Source of the DNA: Amycolatopsis thailandensis
GTDB taxonomy: Bacteria; Actinomycetota; Actinomycetes; Mycobacteriales; Pseudonocardiaceae
DNA: 64,000 nt
Assembly: GCF_002234405.1 (NCBI RefSeq)
Contig: NZ_NMQT01000014.1
Span: forward strand, 1 to 64,000
Direction of reading: 5' to 3'
Position numbers and translations under genes: made by a program. Of the stretch, positions 50,434-58,812 are shown piece after piece; positions within the stretch are counted from its first letter, which is position 1; each line of letters opens with the position of its first letter. The notes beneath the pieces were generated by a model that saw only the letters and a list, made by a program, of their open reading frames with translations, was not told the DNA's origin and made no database searches.

Positions 50434-51636
50434 ATGACGACTTCAGGACCCCATCTCGCGGAGTTGCCGCTCGAACGGCCGCGCGGCTGCCCGTTCGACC
50501 CGCCCGCCGAACTCGGCCCGCTGCGCGACGAGCACCCGCTCGTCCGGATGACGTTCCCGGGCGGCCATGAAGGCTGGCTCGCGACGGGGCACGCGATCGT
50601 CCGGGAGGTCGCCGCGGATTCGCGCTTCAGCGCACGGCAGGAACTGTTGCACTCACCGCTGCCGGGTCCGGCGGCGATGGTGGTGCCGCCGCCCGCGCCG
50701 CCGGGGCTGTTCATCAAGATGGACGATCCGGAACACGGCCGCTACCGCAAGCTGCTCACCGGCAAGTTCACCGTCCGCCGGATGCGGCTGCTCGCCGAAC
50801 GGGTCGAGCAGGTGACCGCCGAATTCCTCGACGCGATGGAGAAGCAGGGAACGACGGCCGATCTGGTGACGGCCTTCGCCCAGCCCATTCCGGCGCTGAT
50901 GATCTGCGAGCTGCTCGGCGTCCCCTACGAGGACCACGAGTTCTTCCGCCGCAACGTCCTGCCGCTGAACATGCCGGACGCCTCGCTCGAAGAACAGAAC
51001 GCCGCCATGAACGCGCTGGGCGAGTACCTCTACAAACTCGTCGTGGCCAAGCGGGCCGAGCCGACCGACGACATCCTCGGCGACCTCGCCGCCACCGAAC
51101 TCACCGAGGAGGAACTCACCGGCATCGCGTTCCTGTTGCTGGGGGCCGGTTTGGACACCACGGCCAACATGCTGGGGCTGGGCACCTTCGCGCTCCTGCA
51201 GCACCCGGAGCAGCTGGCCCTCCTGCGCGAAGATCCCGAAAGGATCGACGGCGCGATCGAGGAACTGCTGCGCTACCTGGCGATCACGCACACCGGTGCG
51301 CGCACCGCGCTCGAAGACGTCGAAATCGGCGGGCGGCTCGTCAAAGCGGGGGAGGTGGTCGCGATCTCGGTGCTGGCCGCCAACCGCGACCCGCTGAAGT
51401 TCCCCGAGCCCGACCGGCTCGACATCGGGCGGAAGACCGCCGGGCACCTGTCCTTCGGGCACGGGGTGCACCAGTGCCTCGGCCAGCAGCTCGCGCGGGT
51501 CCAGATGAAGGTCGCCTTCACCGGTCTGCTGGCCAGGTTCCCGGCGCTGCGCCTGGCCGTTCCGGCCGAGGAGGTCCCGATGCGGTCCGATTCCGACATC
51601 TACGGGGTGTACTCGCTCCCGGTGGCGTGGGACTGA
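50434..51636 (+). CDS. Cytochrome P450
   Basis: A soluble class I P450 of 400 aa. The I-helix motif LLLGAGLDTTANM, the ExxR motif EELLR, and the heme loop FGHGVHQCLGQ (Cys near residue 348) are intact, so it should be an active monooxygenase. It resembles actinomycete CYP105/107-type enzymes in length; the substrate is unknown. Its stop is 6 bp upstream of a ferredoxin gene that should feed it electrons. A ferredoxin reductase must come from elsewhere. Expression is probably set by the divergent HTH regulator. Confidence 0.92.
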   Translation: MTTSGPHLAELPLERPRGCPFDPPAELGPLRDEHPLVRMTFPGGHEGWLATGHAIVREVAADSRFSARQELLHSPLPGPAAMVVPPPAPPGLFIKMDDPEHGRYRKLLTGKFTVRRMRLLAERVEQVTAEFLDAMEKQGTTADLVTAFAQPIPALMICELLGVPYEDHEFFRRNVLPLNMPDASLEEQNAAMNALGEYLYKLVVAKRAEPTDDILGDLAATELTEEELTGIAFLLLGAGLDTTANMLGLGTFALLQHPEQLALLREDPERIDGAIEELLRYLAITHTGARTALEDVEIGGRLVKAGEVVAISVLAANRDPLKFPEPDRLDIGRKTAGHLSFGHGVHQCLGQQLARVQMKVAFTGLLARFPALRLAVPAEEVPMRSDSDIYGVYSLPVAWD

Positions 51637-51641
51637 TCGCG

Positions 51642-51821
51642 ATGCGACTCGAAGTCGACCGGGAACGCTGTGTGGGCGCCGGAATGTGTGTGCTGACCGC
51701 GCCCGAGGTGTTCGGACAGGACGAAGAAGACGGCCGGGTCCGGTTGCTCGACCCGGAACCGGACGGGATCGGCGAAGCCGTGCAGTTGTGCCCGGCGGCG
51801 GCGATCACGGCGAAGGACTAG
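51642..51821 (+). CDS. [3Fe-4S] ferredoxin partner of the P450
   Basis: A small ferredoxin of 59 aa. Cys10, Cys16 and Cys50 (CVGAGMC and the late CP pair) are the three cluster ligands; the fourth position is Ala, the [3Fe-4S] pattern of P450-linked actinomycete ferredoxins. The ATG at 51642 lies 5 bp after the P450 stop, so the two genes are one operon. A strong hairpin follows. Confidence 0.9.
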   Translation: MRLEVDRERCVGAGMCVLTAPEVFGQDEEDGRVRLLDPEPDGIGEAVQLCPAAAITAKD

Positions 51822-51834
51822 GACGCCGTCCAGG

Positions 51835-51863
51835 CCAGGGGGTGCCGGGCGGGCACCCCCTGG
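51835..51863. terminator. Bidirectional terminator hairpin
   Basis: Arms CCAGGGGGTGCC (51835-51846) and its exact complement (51852-51863) flank a 5-nt loop, between the converging ferredoxin and snapalysin genes. GC-rich stem without a long U-run, as usual in actinomycetes. Confidence 0.75.
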
Positions 51864-51870
51864 CACGGGA

Positions 51871-52422
51871 TCAGCCGATCTCCGCGAGGACCTTGCCCGC
51901 GTCGGCGCTCTGCGCGGCGGTGCCGGCGTAGAGCTGCTGGACCCGGGCCTTCTCCTGGGCGTTCGGGTTCACGTTGGCGCAGCTGACGCCACCGGTCGAA
52001 CCGGACATCAGCGACGAGCACGGCCCGGGCTTCACGTCCGGCAGGCCGAGGCTGTGGCCCAGTTCGTGCGAGGCGATCCGGGTCTTGTTGTAGCCCTGCT
52101 GGACGGCCTGCCTGCCGTACCAGACGGTGACCGTGCCGTTCGGGCGGACCGGGCCGAGGGTGGCGCGCGGCCAGCCGTTGTCGGCGACGATCCGGATGTT
52201 GACCCGCTGCCCCGGCGTCGCCTTCACGAGACGGACGTTGGTGACGTTGGTGTTCCAGACGTTGACGCCGGCGGCCACGTCTGCCTTGAACTCCGCGGCC
52301 TGGCTGTCGTCGTAGGTCAGGGTGGTCGCCAACATCTCGGCGGCACCGGCGGAGGGTGCCGAGAGCACCGAGATGGAGAGCGCGGCGCCGGTGAGCACCG
52401 CGGCGAAGGTACGTCGAAGCAC
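51871..52422 (-). CDS. Secreted snapalysin-family zinc metalloprotease (M7)
   Basis: A protein of 183 aa. A Sec signal peptide (about 1-27, ending ...PSAGAA) precedes a small protease domain with the zinc motif ASHELGHSLGLPD (near 117-129), where His-Glu-x-x-His-x-x-Gly-x-x-Asp supplies the ligands. Cys residues near the C terminus (PGPCSSLMSG and VSCAN) should form a disulfide. Snapalysins are small secreted proteases of streptomycetes. The GTG at 52422 has GAGGAG 6-7 nt upstream. A perfect 12-bp palindrome AGTGTCGACACT (52464-52475) lies in its promoter region. Confidence 0.9.
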   Translation of the reverse strand: MLRRTFAAVLTGAALSISVLSAPSAGAAEMLATTLTYDDSQAAEFKADVAAGVNVWNTNVTNVRLVKATPGQRVNIRIVADNGWPRATLGPVRPNGTVTVWYGRQAVQQGYNKTRIASHELGHSLGLPDVKPGPCSSLMSGSTGGVSCANVNPNAQEKARVQQLYAGTAAQSADAGKVLAEIG

Positions 52423-52615
52423 GTTGAACTCCTCGCGTTTAAGGCGTGCTGGAATTTCGGAGCAGTGTCGACACTTTTGTTCTGGCGGGAGGAATCTGTG
52501 CGTGATCCTCCGTTGCCTCCGCGTGATGTTAGGACCTGTCAAGGTTGTCGGGGTACCCGCCGATAGTCGCCTGTCGTTAACCATGATCTTGACGCGACCG
52601 GGAGACTGTGCCGTT

Positions 52616-55246
52616 ATGACGACGGCGCGTTTCACCGGACACGAAGACCCGATCCTCGCGGTCGCGGTGAACGGAAACCGGCTGGTCACCGGGGGTGCGG
52701 ACAGGACCGTCCGGGTCTGGGACCTGGAGACCGGCGTACAACGGTTCGTGCTGAGCGGCCACGATCGGCCGGTGCTCGCGGTGGGTATCTCGGGTGGGCA
52801 CGTGGTCGGTTGCGATGGGGCGACGGTGCGGCGCTGGCGGCTCGCCGGGCACGAGGCAGCACCACCAGAGGTCCAGACCACCAAGCGGACCGTCGCGGTC
52901 GCGGTGGCGAACGAGTTCGCCGTGTCCGGCGCGGGAAGCGTGGTCGAGGTCCGGCGGCTCGACGGGGTGACCGTGCGGGGCCTCCGCACCGGCGGTCCGG
53001 AGGTCGAATCGGTCGCGGTGACCCCGGACGGCCGGGTCGTCGTCGCCGGCGACGACACCGGTGGCGTCCGGCTGTGGGACCGGGAAGTCGTTTCCCACTA
53101 TCGGTTCGGGGGCGCGGGCGCGGTCCACGTGGTCGCGGTTTCGGCCGACGGCCAACGTGTGCTGTCCGGTGAGGGCGAGACCGTCCGCCTGTGGGGGCGC
53201 CGGGGCGATCCGACGCTCGTCTTCCCCGGCCACACCGGAGTGGTGCGGACACTGGCCTTCAGCCCGGACGGCAGACTGGTGTTCTCCGGCGGTTCCGGCG
53301 GCGAGGTCTGCGTCCGCGCCGTCGACGACCCGGCCGCGTACACGCTCCTCAAGGGACACCGCGGAAACGTCCGCGCGATCGCCTGCACGGCGGGCAACGA
53401 GAAGATCGTCACGGTCGGGGACGACCGCACGATCCGGGTGTGGGACCGCTTCGGCAACCAGATCGACGGCACCGGTTTCGTCGAGCCCAAACCCGGGCGC
53501 GCGCGGCCGCGGATCACGCCCGACGTCGAAAGCCCGGTCGACCTGATCGGCTTCCAGGACGACGTACGCACCCTCGCCGCGGTCATCGCCGACCGCGAGA
53601 CCAGCCCGCCGTTGTGCGTCGCGCTGCTGGGCCCCTGGGGTTCCGGCAAGTCCAGTTTCGTGCGGCAGGTGACCGACCGGGTCGCCGAGCTGGCCCGGCG
53701 CTCCCGGGGTGACGCCGCCACCGGCGTGTTCGCCGGTGAGATCCGGCAGATCCGGTTCAACGCCTGGCAGTACCACGACGACCACCTGTGGGTCGGGCTG
53801 GTGGACCACCTGTTCCGGAACCTGGGCTCGCCCCGGACCCACGCGGACGCCGGCGAGGTCCGTGACGAACGGGAGGAACTGCGGACCCGGCTGGCGGGCC
53901 TCGAAGCCGTCAAAGCGGCCTCCCCGCGCACCTGGCGCTGGCGGCTCCTGGTGTCCGGCGTGGACCGGGCCGAACGCCGACGGCGTCGCCTCGCCGTCGC
54001 GGGCTACGCCGTCTCCGGCGTGCTCGGTCTCGTCGCGGCGATCGTCGGCTGGACGTTGTGGCACAACGCGATCCTCGCCGCGGCGGGTGCCGTCGTCGCG
54101 CTCGGCGCCGTGCTGACCCCGGCGCTCACCACGGCCAGGGCCGCCCTCGCGCCGATGAAGTCCACATTGGACAAACTGCGGAGCGACGTCGGCAAGCGAG
54201 CCGAGAGATTCGAGTCTGAGGTCCGGGAGACCGAGGAACGGCTCCGGCGGCTGGACGCGGCCGCCCGGCTCGGCGATCTGATCGAAGAAGCGAAGAGCGG
54301 CCGATACGGGGACTACCAAGGGGTTTTCGCTCGAGTCCGGGAGGATCTCGCGGACCTCAGCGCCGATCTGGTGGACGCGCGGAAGGAATGGCTGCTGGCG
54401 GGTGCCAAGGGCGAGCCGCCACTGGAACGGATCGTGCTCTACATCGATGATCTCGACCGCTGCCCGCCGTCGAAGGTGATCGAGGTGCTCGCCGCGGTGC
54501 ACCTGCTGCTGGCCCTGCCCGCGTTCGTCGTGGTGGTGGCTGTCGATCCGAGATGGTTGCGGCGATGCCTGGACCAGCACCACGAAGAACTGTTCGGCAC
54601 CGGGGAAGCCGGGCAGGCCGAGTATCTCGACAAGATCTTCCAGATCGTGTTCGCCCTGCGCCCCCTGGGAGCCGCGGCGGACGAACTGATCGACGCCCTG
54701 ATGCCGATCGAAGGACGGGAACCGGCGACCTCCGGGCGCGGGGCGGAACCCGAAGACGAGCTCGTCTTCGAAAGCGGCGAAGGCGACGGTCCGGAGGAAT
54801 TCCTCGTCGAGGACAAAACCCCGCCCACGTTCTACAACATGCGACCGGACCGGTTGCGGCTCACCGAGGTCGAACGCGATTTCGTCCATGTGCTCCGGAA
54901 AAGGCTCAACACGCCGCGCGAGATCCGGAAACTGGTCAACCTGTACCGGCTCGTGCGCATCGGCATTCCCGACGCGGAACTGGCGCGGTTCGTCGGCGGC
55001 CCGTATCGGGCGGTGCTCGTCCTGCTGACCCTCCTGGTCGCCGACCCGGGAGCCGCGCGCTCCACCTTCATCGCGCTTTCCGGCGGTGAATCGCCTGCCG
55101 AAGCCTTTCCACCTGAATGGCGGCTAGACGTCGAATCCTTCGATGATCTACAGGTCTATCGGAATTGGGTGGGTACCCTCGCCCGCTTCAGTTTCGAAAC
55201 CTACGATCTGGTGACCGAGGATACGGAACCGGGAACCACGTTGTAG
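52616..55246 (+). CDS. WD40-repeat KAP-family P-loop NTPase with membrane segment
   Basis: A protein of 876 aa. About residues 1-285 form six or seven WD40 blades (for example GADRTVRVWD, VRTLAFSPDGRLVFSGG). The KAP NTPase follows with Walker A LLGPWGSGKSSFV (near 338) and Walker B LYIDDLDRCPPSK (near 608), with two membrane helices (about 462-502) between them, as typical of KAP proteins such as PifA and Kidins220. The motif VVVVAVDPRWLRRCLDQ is a KAP hallmark. PifA is a phage-exclusion factor, so a defence role is plausible. The ATG at 52616 was chosen at the start of blade 1; an in-frame ATG at 52583 is an alternative. Confidence 0.87.
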   Translation: MTTARFTGHEDPILAVAVNGNRLVTGGADRTVRVWDLETGVQRFVLSGHDRPVLAVGISGGHVVGCDGATVRRWRLAGHEAAPPEVQTTKRTVAVAVANEFAVSGAGSVVEVRRLDGVTVRGLRTGGPEVESVAVTPDGRVVVAGDDTGGVRLWDREVVSHYRFGGAGAVHVVAVSADGQRVLSGEGETVRLWGRRGDPTLVFPGHTGVVRTLAFSPDGRLVFSGGSGGEVCVRAVDDPAAYTLLKGHRGNVRAIACTAGNEKIVTVGDDRTIRVWDRFGNQIDGTGFVEPKPGRARPRITPDVESPVDLIGFQDDVRTLAAVIADRETSPPLCVALLGPWGSGKSSFVRQVTDRVAELARRSRGDAATGVFAGEIRQIRFNAWQYHDDHLWVGLVDHLFRNLGSPRTHADAGEVRDEREELRTRLAGLEAVKAASPRTWRWRLLVSGVDRAERRRRRLAVAGYAVSGVLGLVAAIVGWTLWHNAILAAAGAVVALGAVLTPALTTARAALAPMKSTLDKLRSDVGKRAERFESEVRETEERLRRLDAAARLGDLIEEAKSGRYGDYQGVFARVREDLADLSADLVDARKEWLLAGAKGEPPLERIVLYIDDLDRCPPSKVIEVLAAVHLLLALPAFVVVVAVDPRWLRRCLDQHHEELFGTGEAGQAEYLDKIFQIVFALRPLGAAADELIDALMPIEGREPATSGRGAEPEDELVFESGEGDGPEEFLVEDKTPPTFYNMRPDRLRLTEVERDFVHVLRKRLNTPREIRKLVNLYRLVRIGIPDAELARFVGGPYRAVLVLLTLLVADPGAARSTFIALSGGESPAEAFPPEWRLDVESFDDLQVYRNWVGTLARFSFETYDLVTEDTEPGTTL

Positions 55247-55281
55247 CTACACTTGCGCGCTACGACGTCGAGGGGGCGCGC

Positions 55282-57033
55282 ATGCGGAGATCAGGCTGGC
55301 TTTCGCTCGTCTTCGGCGCGTTCGTCGGGACGCTCGTGATCGTCCTGCTCGCGACCACGGTCACCGCGCCCTCGAACGCGGCCAGGACCGACTGCGTCCG
55401 GCTGGTCACCAGTTCCTCCACGGAGAAGGGCGACCTGATCGCCGAACTTGCCGAGCGGTACAACAACACCGGCCGCACGTTCGACGGCGGCCGGTGCGCG
55501 AAGGTCGAGGCGTTCAAGAAGACCTCGGGCGCCGCGCTCGACCTCATCGCCGACGGCTGGAACGACATCGACGAGAACCAGCCCGAACCCCAGGTCTGGC
55601 TGCCGAGTTCGTCGCTCTGGCTCGACCTGCTGCGCCAGCGCGGCAAAGGCGACCTGGTCGAGGACGGCCAGAAGATCTCGCTCGCGACGAGCCCGATGGT
55701 GATCGCGATGCCGGAGCCGATGGCCAAGGAACTCGGCTGGCCCGCGAAGGGCATCGGCTGGCGGGACGTGCTCGAGGTGAACCGGAAGGGCGGCTGGGGC
55801 GGCGTCGACCCGAAGAACGCGCAGTGGGGCAACTTCACGCTGGGCAAGGACAATCCGCGCCGATCGACCTCGGGGCTCGCCGCGACGATCTCGACCTATT
55901 TCGCGGCGACGGGCGGTGACTACGGCAAACTCGACGCCGCGGACGCCGTGCAGTTCGTCCGCGGCATCGAGGCGTCGGTCGCCTACTACAGCGACGACTC
56001 GGTGGCGTTCCTTAAGACTCTGTACGAAGAGGACCAGAAGAAGCCCACGCCCTACATCAGCGCGATGGCGATGCAGGAGCAGATGGTCTACCTCTACAAC
56101 CACGGCGCGCCGACCGGTGACCCGAAACGGTTGCAGGCCGACCCCGCCCCGCTGAACCGGCCGCTGGTGGCCGTGCACCCGAGCGAGGGGACGGTCCTGA
56201 TCGACCATCCTTTCCTCACCACGGCCAAGGCGTCGCCGGAGCAGCGGGTGGCGGCCAAGGACTTCGCCGAGTTCCTCCGGGAACCGGCGCAACAGGACCG
56301 CTTCCGCGATCTCGGCTTCCGCGACGCGGAAGGGCGCGGGAACGAGAAGCTGGCTCAGGGCGTGCATGCCGCGGGAGCCGAACCCCGGCCCATCGCGCTC
56401 CCCAGTGGCCGGCAGATCCAGAAGATGCTGGACGGCTGGGAATACACGCAACGGCGCGGCCGGATCCTGCTGGTGCTGGATCTTTCCGGATCGATGAACG
56501 AGCCGTTCGACAAGAACCGCAAGGACAAGCCGTACTCCGAGCGCCGGATCGACCTGCTGAAACCCGCGATCAAGAAACAACTCGAGTACCTGCATCCCGA
56601 AGACGAGGTCGGGCTGTGGACGTTCTCGGACGGTTACGAGGAAAAGATGCCGATCGGCAAGGTCAAGAACGTCCGCGGCCCGATGCTCGGCATGATCGAC
56701 AACCTGACCCCGAAAGGGGATACCGCGCTGTACCAGACGGTGATGGCCGCCAACGACAAGATGCGGCGCGAGTTCGATCCGAGCCTCATCAACGCCGTGG
56801 TCTTCCTGACCGACGGCCAGAACACCGAGGCCGGGACCAGGGAGCAGGTGTTGCAGAACGTCGACGCGGAACGGCTGGACAACTCCGTCCGGATCTTCAC
56901 CATGGCGTACGGCGCGCAGGCGGACAGCCGCGTGCTCGACGAGATCGCGCTGAAGTCCAAGGCCCGTGGTTACCAGGCCGTCGACCCGCAGGGCATCGAC
57001 AAGATGTTCGTCAACGTCTTCAGCAACTTCTGA
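55282..57033 (+). CDS. Membrane-anchored substrate-binding and VWA domain protein
   Basis: A protein of 583 aa. An N-terminal membrane anchor or signal (10-33) precedes an extracytoplasmic SBP_bac_11-type domain (about 40-360), then a VWA domain (about 395-580) with an intact MIDAS: DLSGSMN, the Thr in KGDTALY, and the Asp in FLTDGQNTEAG. This fusion is known in actinobacteria but not functionally defined. The ATG at 55282 has GAGGGGG upstream. It starts 35 bp after the KAP gene, with a TACACT hexamer between, and precedes a small membrane protein by 1 bp. Confidence 0.82.
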   Translation: MRRSGWLSLVFGAFVGTLVIVLLATTVTAPSNAARTDCVRLVTSSSTEKGDLIAELAERYNNTGRTFDGGRCAKVEAFKKTSGAALDLIADGWNDIDENQPEPQVWLPSSSLWLDLLRQRGKGDLVEDGQKISLATSPMVIAMPEPMAKELGWPAKGIGWRDVLEVNRKGGWGGVDPKNAQWGNFTLGKDNPRRSTSGLAATISTYFAATGGDYGKLDAADAVQFVRGIEASVAYYSDDSVAFLKTLYEEDQKKPTPYISAMAMQEQMVYLYNHGAPTGDPKRLQADPAPLNRPLVAVHPSEGTVLIDHPFLTTAKASPEQRVAAKDFAEFLREPAQQDRFRDLGFRDAEGRGNEKLAQGVHAAGAEPRPIALPSGRQIQKMLDGWEYTQRRGRILLVLDLSGSMNEPFDKNRKDKPYSERRIDLLKPAIKKQLEYLHPEDEVGLWTFSDGYEEKMPIGKVKNVRGPMLGMIDNLTPKGDTALYQTVMAANDKMRREFDPSLINAVVFLTDGQNTEAGTREQVLQNVDAERLDNSVRIFTMAYGAQADSRVLDEIALKSKARGYQAVDPQGIDKMFVNVFSNF

Positions 57034-57034
57034 C

Positions 57035-57544
57035 ATGGCCGAGCACGACAACCGCCCGTTCCACGTCGTCGCGGTGGTACTCGCCCTGATCGCCGGGCTG
57101 ATCGGCCGCGCGGTGACCTACCCGCATCCGCAGGCGTGGCTCTTCGGCGCCGCCGCCGCGCTCGCCGTGCTGTTCCCGGCCGAAACCGCGTTCTTCGTGC
57201 TGAACGGCAGGCGGCCGAGACCGGCGCGGGAGAAGCGCGCGCCGGAACCCGCCGGCTACGACCACTACAGCCTGCTCGGACGGGCGCTGACAGCCATCGA
57301 AACGGTGCAGCCGGGCGAAACCGAGCTCGCGGCAGTGTTCCGGAACGCGGTGACGAGACTCGAAAGCCACCGGGGCCGGAACGCGCCCGAAGTCGTGGAA
57401 CTGCAGGTCACGGTGAAGCAGACCACCGAAAAACTGGAGCGACACGCGCGGGACGAGAATCCGGATCAGGTGATGCTCGTCCAGCGGATGAGGGTGTACC
57501 GGGAAACGCTCGAAGACGCCATCGCGGCGGTCGAACCACGCTGA
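57035..57544 (+). CDS. Small membrane protein with cytosolic helical tail
   Basis: A protein of 169 aa. Two membrane helices (about 9-26 and 32-55) are followed by a basic linker and a charged helical tail, likely coiled coil (SLLGRALTAIETVQPG onwards). I do not recognise a family. It lies 1 bp after the VWA gene and should be co-transcribed; the tail may interact with the WD40-KAP NTPase or the VWA protein. A Crp-linked operator follows 2 bp past its stop, so the next gene is a separate unit. Confidence 0.65.
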   Translation: MAEHDNRPFHVVAVVLALIAGLIGRAVTYPHPQAWLFGAAAALAVLFPAETAFFVLNGRRPRPAREKRAPEPAGYDHYSLLGRALTAIETVQPGETELAAVFRNAVTRLESHRGRNAPEVVELQVTVKQTTEKLERHARDENPDQVMLVQRMRVYRETLEDAIAAVEPR

Positions 57545-57545
57545 G

Positions 57546-57561
57546 TGTTCGGTGCCGAACA
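57546..57561 (+). promoter_or_regulatory. Operator TGTTCGGTGCCGAACA upstream of the 121-aa gene
   Basis: A 16-bp dyad with perfect TGTTCGG/CCGAACA arms around a 2-bp centre. An almost identical site lies at 58725-58740. Its centre is 41.5 bp upstream of the ATG at 57595, the class II activator distance if that gene is leaderless. The Crp-family regulator at 57990 is the likely ligand. Confidence 0.75.
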
Positions 57562-57594
57562 GACTACGGCCGTGCGTCATGCTGATCTGACAGT

Positions 57595-57960
57595 ATGCCG
57601 TTGATCGGGCGCCGGGTTGTCGAGGGCGTGGAACATGTGGTCGTACCGGTGGAGCACCGGTTCAGCCTGGAGGAAGCCGTACTGGCGGTGATGGCCGCCA
57701 AAAGCACTGTGCGGCCCGCTCCAGGAATCAAGGTCGCTCCGCTGAAGGTGTCGGAGGTACGGTCAGCGCTGCTCTACGCGGCGAAGCACGCCGATAGGCG
57801 ACACCAGATCGTGGACAGCTATTTCGTCGAGGCCGAAGACGGACCGTTGCACCGGTTGGCCGAGTGGATCAGAACGGAACTGGTCCGGCTGGGCATCTTC
57901 ACCACCCACGACGGTTCCGCCGCCGGATCGGGTGGCCGATTCGGTTACTCTCCGCGATAG
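57595..57960 (+). CDS. Uncharacterised 121-aa protein under Crp-linked operator
   Basis: A small soluble protein of up to 121 aa. It has a strand-rich start (VVEGVEHVVVPVEHRF), two predicted helices, and a Gly/Ser-rich basic tail. I do not recognise a family. ATG at 57595 was chosen; TTG at 57601 and GTG at 57628 are in frame. No Shine-Dalgarno is visible, and a TGATCT hexamer ends 6 nt before the ATG. The operator 33 bp upstream ties it to the Crp-like regulator whose gene starts 29 bp after its stop. Confidence 0.65.
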   Translation: MPLIGRRVVEGVEHVVVPVEHRFSLEEAVLAVMAAKSTVRPAPGIKVAPLKVSEVRSALLYAAKHADRRHQIVDSYFVEAEDGPLHRLAEWIRTELVRLGIFTTHDGSAAGSGGRFGYSPR

Positions 57961-57989
57961 GTGTTCACGACTGCCTGGGAGGGTGTTTC

Positions 57990-58691
57990 GTGGGTTTGGG
58001 GCCGGAGGGCGCCGAAGAGAGAGAACGTCCGTTCCTGGAGAGGCTGGACGAACCCGTCCGTGCCCGGTTGCTGGAGATGGGTACCCCGCAGACCTACGAC
58101 AGCAGACAGGCGCTGATGCGGGCGGGCGAACCCGGCGACTTCGTCATGCTTCTACGGCATGGTTATGTGAAGGTGACCAGCGCCGACCGGATGGGCGCGA
58201 CGGTCATTCTCGACGTCGGCGTGCCCGGCGATCTGCACGGTGAGATCGCGGTGATCGCGGGCGGGATCCGGATGGCCGACGTCGTCGCCATCGAAGAGGT
58301 CCATGTCCGGCGGATCGCGGCGAGCGAGTTCAACCGGTTCCTGCTGGATCATCCGGCGGCGATGCGAGAGGTGCTCGTCAGCGTCGCCCGGCGGTTCGTG
58401 CTCGCCCAGCGGCAGCGGACGCAATCCTGGAAACCGCAGGCCGTGGCCAGGGTCGCGACCCGGTTGGACTACCTCGTCGACGTCTGTGGCATCCGGACAC
58501 CCGCCGGCTGGCGGATCGGGATCCCGTTGAGCCAGGACGAACTCGCGCAGTTCATCCCGATGGGGCGGACCATGGTCGCCCAGGCACTGGACAAGCTCCG
58601 GAAGGCGGGAGTAGTGGCCAGTTCGCGCCGTGCGATCACTGTCGTCGACCGCGAGGCACTGCGGGTGATCACGGAAAAAGGTGTGACTTAG
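57990..58691 (+). CDS. Crp/Fnr-family transcriptional regulator
   Basis: A regulator of 233 aa. A cyclic-nucleotide-binding-like beta barrel (about 20-140, GEPGDFVMLLRHGYVKV and GDLHGEIAVIAGG) is followed by the dimer helix and a Crp-type winged helix (about 160-228, LSQDELAQFIPMGRTMVAQALDKLRKAGVV). The phosphate-binding cassette is GEIAVIAGGIRMA-like rather than the canonical GE(L)ALxxxxxRxA, so the ligand may be altered. There is no Fe-S Cys set. The GTG at 57990 has GGGAGGG 6 nt upstream. Two matching 16-bp operators flank the gene region, one before its upstream neighbour and one before the cyclase homologue. Confidence 0.88.
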   Translation: MGLGPEGAEERERPFLERLDEPVRARLLEMGTPQTYDSRQALMRAGEPGDFVMLLRHGYVKVTSADRMGATVILDVGVPGDLHGEIAVIAGGIRMADVVAIEEVHVRRIAASEFNRFLLDHPAAMREVLVSVARRFVLAQRQRTQSWKPQAVARVATRLDYLVDVCGIRTPAGWRIGIPLSQDELAQFIPMGRTMVAQALDKLRKAGVVASSRRAITVVDREALRVITEKGVT

Positions 58692-58724
58692 CTCACTGGC
58701 GTTGACCAGCGCGGGGTCAGGTTT

Positions 58725-58740
58725 TGTTCGGTTCCGAACA
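58725..58740 (+). promoter_or_regulatory. Operator TGTTCGGTTCCGAACA upstream of the cyclase homologue
   Basis: The same TGTTCGG/CCGAACA arms and 2-bp centre as the site at 57546-57561; only one centre base differs. It lies 34 bp downstream of the Crp-like gene. A class II geometry would place the start of transcription near 58774, with an AACACT -10-like hexamer at 58762-58767 and a 39-nt leader. Confidence 0.75.
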
Positions 58741-58812
58741 GAACTTCCGGTGAGGAGTGGGAACACTGCTTTCTGCCGCCAATTTTCACCGATCAGGGGA
58801 GGGGTCGCAGAG

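Noticed and set aside
52577..54889. Long antisense frame opposite the WD40-KAP gene
   Set aside because: Typical mirror frame of a GC-rich gene; it is rich in Arg, Pro and Gly with no domain, while the plus strand has clear motifs. The same applies to long antisense frames at 29682-31907, 16373-18907 and 61397-63820.
57595..57601. TTG at 57601 as start of the 121-aa gene
   Set aside because: The ATG at 57595 fits the operator distance better, though evidence is thin and I list both.
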